NCBI GenBank assembly: GCA_018715295.1
Contig: DVLY01000072.1
Location: 1-15,678 of the forward strand
Source: Candidatus Merdimorpha stercoravium
Lineage (GTDB): Bacteria > Bacteroidota > Bacteroidia > Flavobacteriales > UBA1820
Direction of reading: 5' to 3'
Length of the DNA stretch: 15,678 bases
The notes under the pieces are model-generated. The model searched no databases. It saw only the letters and a program-made list of their open reading frames with translations, and was not told the DNA's origin. The translations under genes were made by a program, and so were the position numbers. Below are positions 5,969-13,071 of this stretch, one piece after another (within the stretch, counting starts at the first letter, position 1; the number at the start of each line of letters is the position of its first letter).

Positions 5969-7170
5969 TTTTCGGGACTTCCTTCCGAGCGGTGCAGGGT
6001 GATGCACGTGATCTCCGGACGCATCCCTACGCGCGCCGGGAAGAAATGATAGCCGATGCCCCGATTGACGTAGAGTTGCCGGCCGTTTTCCCGGTAGGGA
6101 CCTGCCCAGTAGGGATAGCGGTATTGGATGGGGCTCCATTGCCGGTTTTCCGACAGGCGGAAGGCCAGTTGCATGGCGTGCGTGTGTCCGGAGAGCGTCA
6201 GATCGACAAAGGTCGGGTAGCGGGACACGATGCGCTCGAAATGCGTGGGGTCGTGCGAGAGCAGGACGATGAACGCATCCTCAGGAATGCCTTCGAGCGC
6301 TTTCCCGAGGTCTCCCCGGGCGGGAAAAGGCCCCGTGCCCCAGTTTTCCACACCGGCCAGATACAGCGTGTCGCCGCCCCGGACGATGGGTACGTGCGCG
6401 TTGTCCAATACCTGGAATCCTGCGCGGCGGTAATAGCTGTGCAGCGAATCCATCTGCGCTTCCCGTTGGGCGGGGGTGAGGCTGTGATCGTACTCGCAGT
6501 AGTCGTGGTTGCCGATCACCGCGTATTTGCCCTCCGGGGCGTGCAGGGCCGAGAGGTAGTCCATCCAGGGAAGCATGTCGGCCGAGTTGTCGTTGAGGAT
6601 GTCGCCCGTGAGTACGATCAGGTCGCCCTGCAGTCCCGCGATCATCTCGAAGGCGCGGGGCAGGTGGCGGTCGTCCGGGCGGAACGAACCCAGGTGCAGA
6701 TCCGAGATTTGCACGATCCGCAGTCCGTCGAGACCTTCCGGCACCCGGGCGCTTTCCATCGCGAAGTCCTCGACCCGGTAGTCGGTCTTTCCCCGCAGGA
6801 TGCCTTCCACCACGGTGGCGATGCCGGCCAGGGCCAAAAGGCACGAGAAGAGAAACAGACCTTTGAGGGGGGCGGAAGGCCACGCTCCGGTGGTGGCGCG
6901 GCGAAAGAGGCGGTACAGGTCGTCGATGACGGCGCCTATGCACAAGGGCAGGGTGGCGCAGGCGTAAAAGAGCACCGCGATGGCCACGGCCCGGGCCGCG
7001 GTGTAGAGCGACAGTTCGCCGGACAGGGATATCCCGACGTAAAGCAGGGCGGCTACTCCCATGGCGGCGTAGATCCGCAGGGCGGTGCGCGGGGAGGTGG
7101 CCCGGCGCAGATAGCGGTAGGCGTAGATGCCGGACAAAAGGGCGATCGTCAGGGTGATGTAGATGACCAT
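5965..7170 (-). CDS. Membrane-anchored calcineurin-like metallophosphoesterase (YaeI-like)
   Basis: The 401-residue protein has about four N-terminal membrane segments (roughly 1-20, 33-52, 57-80 and 104-124), then a calcineurin-type phosphoesterase domain. The dimetal motifs are complete and in order: DLHLG (157-161), GD (189-190), GNHD (220-223), SHDP (305-308) and GHTH (328-331). The layout resembles the YaeI/YkuE family of membrane-linked phosphoesterases, some of which act on UDP-diacylglucosamine or related lipids. Substrate cannot be read from sequence. With the segments as drawn, the side of the membrane bearing the catalytic domain is uncertain. The gene is divergent from mfd (130 nt) and convergent with the sugar kinase, with overlapping stops. 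No strong promoter is visible; TATCTTAG on the minus strand (7218-7211) is a weak candidate. Confidence 0.92.
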   Translation of the reverse strand: MVIYITLTIALLSGIYAYRYLRRATSPRTALRIYAAMGVAALLYVGISLSGELSLYTAARAVAIAVLFYACATLPLCIGAVIDDLYRLFRRATTGAWPSAPLKGLFLFSCLLALAGIATVVEGILRGKTDYRVEDFAMESARVPEGLDGLRIVQISDLHLGSFRPDDRHLPRAFEMIAGLQGDLIVLTGDILNDNSADMLPWMDYLSALHAPEGKYAVIGNHDYCEYDHSLTPAQREAQMDSLHSYYRRAGFQVLDNAHVPIVRGGDTLYLAGVENWGTGPFPARGDLGKALEGIPEDAFIVLLSHDPTHFERIVSRYPTFVDLTLSGHTHAMQLAFRLSENRQWSPIQYRYPYWAGPYRENGRQLYVNRGIGYHFFPARVGMRPEITCITLHRSEGSPEN

Positions 7171-7180
7171 AGCGGTGAGG

Positions 7181-7193
7181 GGCGCTTTGCGCC
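7181..7193. repeat. Short palindrome GGCGC-TTT-GCGCC in the mfd / phosphoesterase intergenic region
   Basis: A 5-bp perfect stem with a TTT loop sits 10 nt upstream of the phosphoesterase ATG, in its leader. Its core is the complement-loop version of the core at 11-23. As RNA it could hinder ribosome access. It is short enough to be chance in GC-rich DNA. Confidence 0.35.
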
Positions 7194-7245
7194 GCGCCTT
7201 TGATGGGGGCTAAGATAGTTTTTTTCTCCCCACGCAGGTGTGAAT

Positions 7246-7278
7246 GTTTTTATAATAATCGTCGGTGGCGTATCTTTG
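7246..7278 (+). promoter_or_regulatory. Putative Bacteroidota promoter for mfd
   Basis: GTTTTT (7246-7251) and TATCTTTG (7271-7278) are separated by 19 nt, fitting the -33 / -7 arrangement. The -7 box is an exact TAnnTTTG match and ends 22 nt before the TTG start of mfd. Confidence 0.6.
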
Positions 7279-7300
7279 TCCTACTTACTTTTAGTCGGCA

Positions 7301-10300
7301 TTGGAAAAAGAAGAGATCGTGCGGCGCGTGGCCCGGGGAGAGAATTACAAACGCCTGGAAGGGGCGCTCTCCGCTTCGCCGCAAGCGAAGGTATGCTTGA
7401 AGGGTTATGTCGGGTCGTGGCTCTATGTGGCAGCGGCGCAGCTGTTGGGCCAACTCAAAACGCACCTGCTGGTGGTGTGTGCGGACAAGGAAGCCGCGGG
7501 ATACGCCTATGGCGACCTGCGTTATCTGTGTGGAGAAGACCGCGCCTTGTTTTACCCCGCTTCGTACCGCCGCCCGTATCAGAGCGAGGAGGTGGACAAT
7601 GCCAATGTGCTGCTGCGCGGCGAGGTGCTTTCCGCCCTGGCTTCTTCCGCCGGGGGGTGCTGTGTGGTGAGCTATCCGGAGGCTTTGTTCGAGAAGGTGG
7701 TTTCCCGTCAGGGAGTCGTCTCCCGTACGTTCGAGATCGCGGTGGGCGATACCCTGCCCATCGACCGTTTGGTCGAGCGCCTGGAGGGAGAAGGTTTCGA
7801 GCGGGCGGAGTTCGTCTTTTCGGCCGGACAGTATGCGGTGCGAGGCGGCATCGTGGATATTTTCTCCTTCAGCGCCGATACGCCGTACCGGGTGGAGTTT
7901 TTCGGCGATCAGGTGGAGAGCATCCGGCCTTTCGACCTCCAGACGCAGCTCTCCCAGGGCAGCCGTCCCTCTTTTTCGGTGATGGGAAACCTCAAGCCGT
8001 CCCCCGAGACGGAAAAAGAATACCGCAGTTTCTTTGATTTTCTCCCCGAAGGCACCTTGGTGCTGGCGCACAACATCCCGGCCTGTGCCGCTTTGGTGGG
8101 CAAACGGATGGAAAAGGCCCGGGAAGATTTTTCGGCCTTGAAGGAAAACAGTCCGTTGAAGCATCTTCCGCCCGAGGAACTGTTTCTGGACGAAGGGGAA
8201 TTCCGCCGGGGTTTCGCCCGTCACCGGGTGCTGGAACTCTCCCAGCGTCCGTTTTTCGAAGGGGCGTGCGAGCTGGATAGCGGGATCGTCCCCCAGGCGG
8301 TGTTCCACCGCAATTTCCAACTGCTGGGGCAGACTCTCTCGGAGAGTTCGGCGCGGGGGCTGTCCAATGTCATCTTTTGCGCCAACGATACGCAGGTCCG
8401 CCGTCTGAAGGATATATTTGCCGACGTGGACCGTCAGGTCCGTTTCGAGGCGATCGAGGGGGAGTTGCACGAAGGTTTTACCGACGCATCCGCTTCGTTG
8501 GCCTGCTACACCGACCATCAGATATTCGAGCGTTACCAGCGCTACGCCGTGCCCCGTCAGTACACCCAGTCGCAGGCTTTGTCCCTGTCCCAGTTGGCCG
8601 AGCTGGAGGTGGGCGACTACGTAACCCATATCGACCACGGGATCGGGCGTTTCGGCGGCCTTCAGAAGATCGACGTGGACGGGCGGCTTCAGGAGGCGGT
8701 CAAGTTGGTGTACGCTGGAGGGGACATTCTGTACGTGAGCATCCACTCGTTCCACAAGATCGCCAAGTACAGCGGCAAGGAGGCTTCCCAGCCTCGGGTG
8801 GACCGTTTGGGTTCGGGGGCGTGGAAGGCACTCAAGGACCGGGCGAAGAAGCGGGTCAAGCAGGTGGCTTTCGACCTGATCAAGCTCTATGCCGCCCGCC
8901 GCGCGGTCAAAGGATATGCCTTTTCTCCGGATACCTACCTGCAGAACGAACTGGAGGCTTCGTTCATTTACGAGGATACTCCCGATCAGCTCAAGGCGAC
9001 CCAGGCGGTGAAGGCCGACATGGAGAGCGACCGCCCGATGGACCGCCTGGTGTGCGGCGACGTGGGCTTTGGCAAGACCGAGGTGGCGATCCGTGCGGCG
9101 TTCAAGGCGGCCTGCGATTCCAAACAGGTGGCGGTGCTGGTGCCTACGACCATCCTGGCTTTCCAGCACTACCGCAGTTTTGCTTCCCGGCTCAAACGGA
9201 TGCCGGTGCGGGTGGACTACCTGAACCGTTTCCGCAGTCCGAAGGAAAAGGCGGCCATCCTCAAGGACCTGGCCGAGGGGAAGATCGACATCCTCATCGG
9301 CACGCACCAGATTGTGGGAAAAAGCGTCAAGTTCAAGGACCTGGGGCTGCTGATCGTCGATGAGGAGCACAAATTCGGCGTGGGGGTCAAGGACAAACTC
9401 AAAACCCTGCGCACCAACGTCGATACCCTCACCCTCACGGCTACCCCCATTCCGCGTACGCTCCAGTTTTCACTCATGTCCGCCCGCGACCTTTCGGTGA
9501 TCGCTACCCCGCCGCCCAACCGGCATCCCATCCATACCCAGGTCGTTACCTTCGACCGCGAGGTGATCCGCGATGCCATCGCCCGGGAGCTGGCTCGGGG
9601 CGGGCAGGTGTTCTTTATCCACAACCGCATCGAGAACATCTACGAAGTGGCCGCCCTGGTGCAGGAATTGGTGCCCGATGCCCGCATTGTGGTGGGACAC
9701 GGGCAGATGAAGGGCGAGGAACTGGAAAAACGCATGCTCGACTTTATGGAGGGCCGTTACGACGTGCTGGTGTCCACCTCCATCGTCGAAAGCGGGCTGG
9801 ACATCCCCAACGCCAATACCATCCTGGTGAACAACGCGCACCAGTTCGGCCTGTCCGACCTGCACCAACTCCGGGGACGGGTGGGGCGCAGCAACAAAAA
9901 TGCGTATTGCTACTACATCGCCCCGCCGTATTCCGCCATGACGGACGATGCCCGGCACCGTTTGGAGGCTTTGGAAAAGTATTCCGCCATCGGGCAGGGG
10001 ATCAACATCGCGATGAAGGACCTGGAAATCCGCGGGGCGGGCGACCTGCTGGGTGCCGAGCAAAGCGGGTTTATCGCCGACATCGGCTTCGACACTTACC
10101 AGAAGATCCTCTCGGAGGCCGTCGAGGAGCTTCGCCGCGAGGAATTCGCCGACGTATTCGCCGGGGATGGGGGAAGCAACGATACCTTGTCGTTCGTCGC
10201 GCCGGACACCCAGCTGGACACCGACTTCGAACTGCTCATCCCGGACGACTACGTGTCTTCGAGCGTGGAGCGTTTGCGGTTGTACAACACCTTGTCCGGA

Positions 10301-10687
10301 TTGAAGACCGACGGGCAGTTGGAAGATTTCGCCGCGCAGCTGCGCGACCGTTTCGGGCCGCTTCCCCCTCAGGTAACGGACCTGCTGTCCTCGATCCGCC
10401 TCAAGTGGGAGGCTTCGGAGCTCGGGTTTGAGAAACTGGTGATCAAGAAAGGCATCCTGCGCGCGCATTTCCCCTCCGACAGCGCTTCGCCTTATTACCG
10501 TTCGGAGGTCTTTTCGTCCATCCTGGCTTGGGGAGGTGCCCAGGGCAACCGCTGCCGCTTCGAGGAAAAGCCCCAGCGCGACGGCCGTAAGGCTTTGGTG
10601 ATGCGCCTGGAGGGTGTCCGTTCGCTCGCCCAGGCACGGGAGACGGTCAATTCGCTCGCCCGCGCCGCCTTGAAAAAGCCGGAGTGA
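7301..10687 (+). CDS. mfd: Transcription-repair coupling factor Mfd
   Basis: Mfd is an ATP-driven DNA translocase that pushes stalled RNA polymerase off DNA lesions and recruits UvrA. The 1128-residue product has the full layout: UvrB-homology region (about 1-330, including EFVFSAGQYAVRGGIVDIFSF), a CarD-like RNA-polymerase-interaction domain starting near 435 (LEVGDYVTHIDHGIGRFGG), and SF2 helicase motifs GDVGFGKT (586-593), DEEH (687-690), TATPIP and QLRGRVGRS (856-864). A C-terminal TRCF domain follows (about 980-1090). The start must be non-ATG: an in-frame TAG lies at 7292-7294 and no in-frame ATG occurs near the N-terminus. TTG at 7301, 22 nt after the promoter box, is the best choice; GTG at 7319 is possible. 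recG follows 139 nt later. At 1128 residues it is close to E. coli Mfd (1148), so it appears complete. Confidence 0.97.
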   Translation: MEKEEIVRRVARGENYKRLEGALSASPQAKVCLKGYVGSWLYVAAAQLLGQLKTHLLVVCADKEAAGYAYGDLRYLCGEDRALFYPASYRRPYQSEEVDNANVLLRGEVLSALASSAGGCCVVSYPEALFEKVVSRQGVVSRTFEIAVGDTLPIDRLVERLEGEGFERAEFVFSAGQYAVRGGIVDIFSFSADTPYRVEFFGDQVESIRPFDLQTQLSQGSRPSFSVMGNLKPSPETEKEYRSFFDFLPEGTLVLAHNIPACAALVGKRMEKAREDFSALKENSPLKHLPPEELFLDEGEFRRGFARHRVLELSQRPFFEGACELDSGIVPQAVFHRNFQLLGQTLSESSARGLSNVIFCANDTQVRRLKDIFADVDRQVRFEAIEGELHEGFTDASASLACYTDHQIFERYQRYAVPRQYTQSQALSLSQLAELEVGDYVTHIDHGIGRFGGLQKIDVDGRLQEAVKLVYAGGDILYVSIHSFHKIAKYSGKEASQPRVDRLGSGAWKALKDRAKKRVKQVAFDLIKLYAARRAVKGYAFSPDTYLQNELEASFIYEDTPDQLKATQAVKADMESDRPMDRLVCGDVGFGKTEVAIRAAFKAACDSKQVAVLVPTTILAFQHYRSFASRLKRMPVRVDYLNRFRSPKEKAAILKDLAEGKIDILIGTHQIVGKSVKFKDLGLLIVDEEHKFGVGVKDKLKTLRTNVDTLTLTATPIPRTLQFSLMSARDLSVIATPPPNRHPIHTQVVTFDREVIRDAIARELARGGQVFFIHNRIENIYEVAALVQELVPDARIVVGHGQMKGEELEKRMLDFMEGRYDVLVSTSIVESGLDIPNANTILVNNAHQFGLSDLHQLRGRVGRSNKNAYCYYIAPPYSAMTDDARHRLEALEKYSAIGQGINIAMKDLEIRGAGDLLGAEQSGFIADIGFDTYQKILSEAVEELRREEFADVFAGDGGSNDTLSFVAPDTQLDTDFELLIPDDYVSSSVERLRLYNTLSGLKTDGQLEDFAAQLRDRFGPLPPQVTDLLSSIRLKWEASELGFEKLVIKKGILRAHFPSDSASPYYRSEVFSSILAWGGAQGNRCRFEEKPQRDGRKALVMRLEGVRSLAQARETVNSLARAALKKPE

Positions 10688-10710
10688 TTTTTTCAAAAGC
10701 ATTTTCTCGT

Positions 10711-10821
10711 CCGCTGCGCTCGCCTTACCCTATTTTTAGATAAAACAGGGTGCGGCTCGGCCGCGTCTTGGGCAAAACTTCGTTTTCCCCCTTGCCGCTG
10801 CGCTCGCCTTACCCTATTTTT
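10711..10821 (+). repeat. 27-bp perfect direct repeat (10711-10737 and 10795-10821) between mfd and recG
   Basis: The two copies begin CCGCTGCGCTCGCC and end in CCCTATTTTT, identical over 27 bases and 84 bp apart. The downstream copy contains most of the proposed recG -7 box; the upstream copy ends in TATTTTTA instead of TATTTTTG. The intervening DNA includes an imperfect hairpin (10727-10751, ACCCT / AGGGT ends) and a GC-rich one (10752-10764, GCGGC-TCG-GCCGC). It may be a duplicated promoter region or two copies of a dispersed intergenic repeat. Confidence 0.75.
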
Positions 10822-10822
10822 G
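10792..10822 (+). promoter_or_regulatory. Putative promoter for recG, very close to the start codon
   Basis: TTG (10792-10794) is followed after 20 nt by TATTTTTG (10815-10822), an exact TAnnTTTG match. The recG ATG begins only 4 nt later, so transcription from this promoter would give a leaderless or nearly leaderless mRNA. Read-through from mfd is an alternative route to expression. Confidence 0.45.
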
Positions 10823-10826
10823 TACC

Positions 10827-12944
10827 ATGGATGCAGCAGATCGCAATGTGTTTCTCACCCCGGTCGAATATCTCAAGGGGATAGGCCCTCGGCGTGCCGA
10901 AGCGCTCAAGTCGGAAATGGGGGTGTTCAATGCCGGCGACCTGCTCAATTTTTTCCCGTACCGCTACATCGACAAGACGCGCTACTATACCGTTTCGCAG
11001 ATCCGCCAGGCCGATGCCGATGTACAGGTCGTCGGGCGCCTCGGCCCGGTGAACGAAGTAAAGCAAGGCGGGCGGACGGTGCGCCTGACGGCCGAGTTTT
11101 ACGACGCCACCGGACGGGTGGAACTGGTCTGGTTCAAAGGTTTCCCCTGGGTGAAGAAAAACCTCGTTACCGGACAGCAGTACGTGGTGTTCGGCCGGCC
11201 GGCGTTCTATGCCGGGCGGTACAGCATTCCCCATCCCGAGATGGAAACCCTCGAACAACATCGCTCCTCGCCCCTCTCGGCGATGGTGCCGGTGTACCCT
11301 TCGGGGGAAAAACTGCACAAGAGCGGGGTAACTTCCCGGGTGGTCGCCCTGGCGGTGGCTTCCCTGCTGGAGGTGGCCTTGCCTCGGGTGGAGGAGACGC
11401 TCTCCGGGGATGTCCTGCGCAGTGAAGGCTTGATGTCCCGACGGGAAGCCCTTCGGGCGATCCATTTCCCCAAGGATGCCGACGAATTGACACGGGCGCG
11501 TTATCGGATGAAGTTCGAGGAATTTTTCTTCATGCAACTGGCGCTGCTGCGGCGCAAGATTATCCGACAGGGAAAACTCACGGGTTACGTCTTCGACAAG
11601 GTGGGCGAGCGTTTCAACACGTTCTACCACCATCATATGCCCTTCGAACTCACCGGGGCGCAAAAACGCGTGGTGCGCGAGATCCGCCGCGATGTCTCCA
11701 CCGGCTATCAGATGAACCGTCTGGTGCAGGGCGACGTAGGCAGCGGAAAGACGATGGTGGCGCTGCTGTCCATGCTTCTGGCTTTGGACAACGGCTACCA
11801 GGCCTGCATGATGGCTCCTACCGAGATCCTGGCCATGCAGCATTACCGCACCTTGTCCCGTTTGCTCTCCGACATGCAGGTGCGGGTGGCTCTGCTCACC
11901 GGTTCGACCCGGGGAGCCCAGCGCCGCCAGCTGCTCGAAGACCTTCGCACCGGCCAGGTGGATATCCTGGTGGGTACGCACGCCCTGATCGAAGAAACGG
12001 TGGTTTTCGCCCGGTTGGGACTGGCGGTGATCGACGAACAACACCGCTTCGGGGTGGAGCAGCGTTCCAAGTTGTGGGGAAAAAGCGGATATGCGCCCCA
12101 TATTTTGGTGATGACGGCCACGCCCATTCCCCGTACCTTGGCCATGAGCGTGTACGGCGATCTGGATGTCTCGGTGATCGACGAACTTCCGGCCGGAAGA
12201 CGCCCGGTGCGGACCTACCACCGTTACGAGTCGGCCCGTTTGTCGGTTTTCGGCTTTATGCTTTCCGAGATCGCCAAAGGACGCCAGGTGTACGTGGTGT
12301 ATCCGCTCATCGAGGAATCGGAAAAGGCCGACTACAAAAACCTGATCGACGGGTACGACGTGCTCGAGGAGTATTTTCGCGCCCATGGTTACCAGGTCGG
12401 CGTGGTGCACGGGCGGATGAAACCCGAAGACAAGGAGGCGGCCCTGGCGCATTTCCAGCGGGGTGAAACCCATATCCTGGTCTCCACCACGGTGATCGAA
12501 GTAGGGGTGGACATCCCCAATGCCACGGTGATGGTCATCGAGAGCGCCGAACGGTTCGGACTGGCGCAGTTGCACCAGTTGCGCGGGCGCGTAGGGCGGG
12601 GAGGGGAGCAGTCGTATTGTATCCTGATGACCGGCAACAAGCTCAGCGCCGAATCCCGTGCCCGCATCGAGACGATGGTGCAGACCAACGACGGGTTCAA
12701 GATCGCGGAAGCCGACATGCGTTTGCGCGGGTATGGCGACTTAATGGGTTTGCGCCAGAGCGGAGTGTCCAACCTGAAAATAGCCGACCTGTTCAAGGAC
12801 GGTGCCATCCTCGAAGCGGCCCGGAAAGCCGCGCAGAACGTCCTGTTTTCCGACCCCGATCTTCTTTCCCCGGCCAACGCCCCCATCCGCGCCGTGTACG
12901 ACGGGGTATTGAAGGGGCGCGCCTTGTGGAGCTATATCAGTTGA
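10827..12944 (+). CDS. recG: ATP-dependent DNA helicase RecG
   Basis: RecG is a monomeric SF2 translocase that regresses stalled replication forks and processes Holliday junctions and R-loops. The 705-residue product is near the usual length (E. coli 693). The N-terminal wedge/OB region begins with a helix-hairpin-helix-like KGIGPRRAEAL (17-27) and the family block FFPYRYIDKTRYY (42-54). Helicase motifs are GDVGSGKT (302-309), DEQH (403-406), TATPIPRT (430-437) and QLRGRVGRG (584-592). The C-terminal part includes the MRLRGYGDLMGLRQSG block common to RecG and Mfd-type translocases. ATG 10827 is chosen because it places the conserved N-terminus at the right distance and no other ATG is suitable. 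The gene follows mfd in the same direction and converges with priA, 127 nt away. Confidence 0.97.
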   Translation: MDAADRNVFLTPVEYLKGIGPRRAEALKSEMGVFNAGDLLNFFPYRYIDKTRYYTVSQIRQADADVQVVGRLGPVNEVKQGGRTVRLTAEFYDATGRVELVWFKGFPWVKKNLVTGQQYVVFGRPAFYAGRYSIPHPEMETLEQHRSSPLSAMVPVYPSGEKLHKSGVTSRVVALAVASLLEVALPRVEETLSGDVLRSEGLMSRREALRAIHFPKDADELTRARYRMKFEEFFFMQLALLRRKIIRQGKLTGYVFDKVGERFNTFYHHHMPFELTGAQKRVVREIRRDVSTGYQMNRLVQGDVGSGKTMVALLSMLLALDNGYQACMMAPTEILAMQHYRTLSRLLSDMQVRVALLTGSTRGAQRRQLLEDLRTGQVDILVGTHALIEETVVFARLGLAVIDEQHRFGVEQRSKLWGKSGYAPHILVMTATPIPRTLAMSVYGDLDVSVIDELPAGRRPVRTYHRYESARLSVFGFMLSEIAKGRQVYVVYPLIEESEKADYKNLIDGYDVLEEYFRAHGYQVGVVHGRMKPEDKEAALAHFQRGETHILVSTTVIEVGVDIPNATVMVIESAERFGLAQLHQLRGRVGRGGEQSYCILMTGNKLSAESRARIETMVQTNDGFKIAEADMRLRGYGDLMGLRQSGVSNLKIADLFKDGAILEAARKAAQNVLFSDPDLLSPANAPIRAVYDGVLKGRALWSYIS

Positions 12945-13071
12945 TTTTTTGGGAAAAGCCTTTGCCGTGCCGCATAGGGTTTGAAAAGGCTGGCGGTACG
13001 CAATGCGGAAGAATGATCCTCCGGATTTGTCCTGCCAGTCGGCGAGGGATCAAAAGACGGCGGGGGAGGGC

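Noticed and set aside
5908..7203. Plus-strand open frame of 431 codons
   Set aside because: Antisense to the metallophosphoesterase, whose metal-binding motifs are complete and in order.
7250..9370. Minus-strand open frame of 706 codons
   Set aside because: Entirely antisense to mfd, whose domains are unmistakable. The product (rich in His, Gln, Arg and Leu) resembles no family.
10670..10696. Hairpin TTGAAAAA / TTTTTCAA around the mfd stop as a terminator
   Set aside because: The stem is almost all A-T with an 11-nt loop, and no T-run follows the hairpin. Too weak for an intrinsic terminator.
10809..12575. Minus-strand open frame of 588 codons
   Set aside because: Antisense to recG, with the same His/Gln/Gly-rich composition as other shadow frames.
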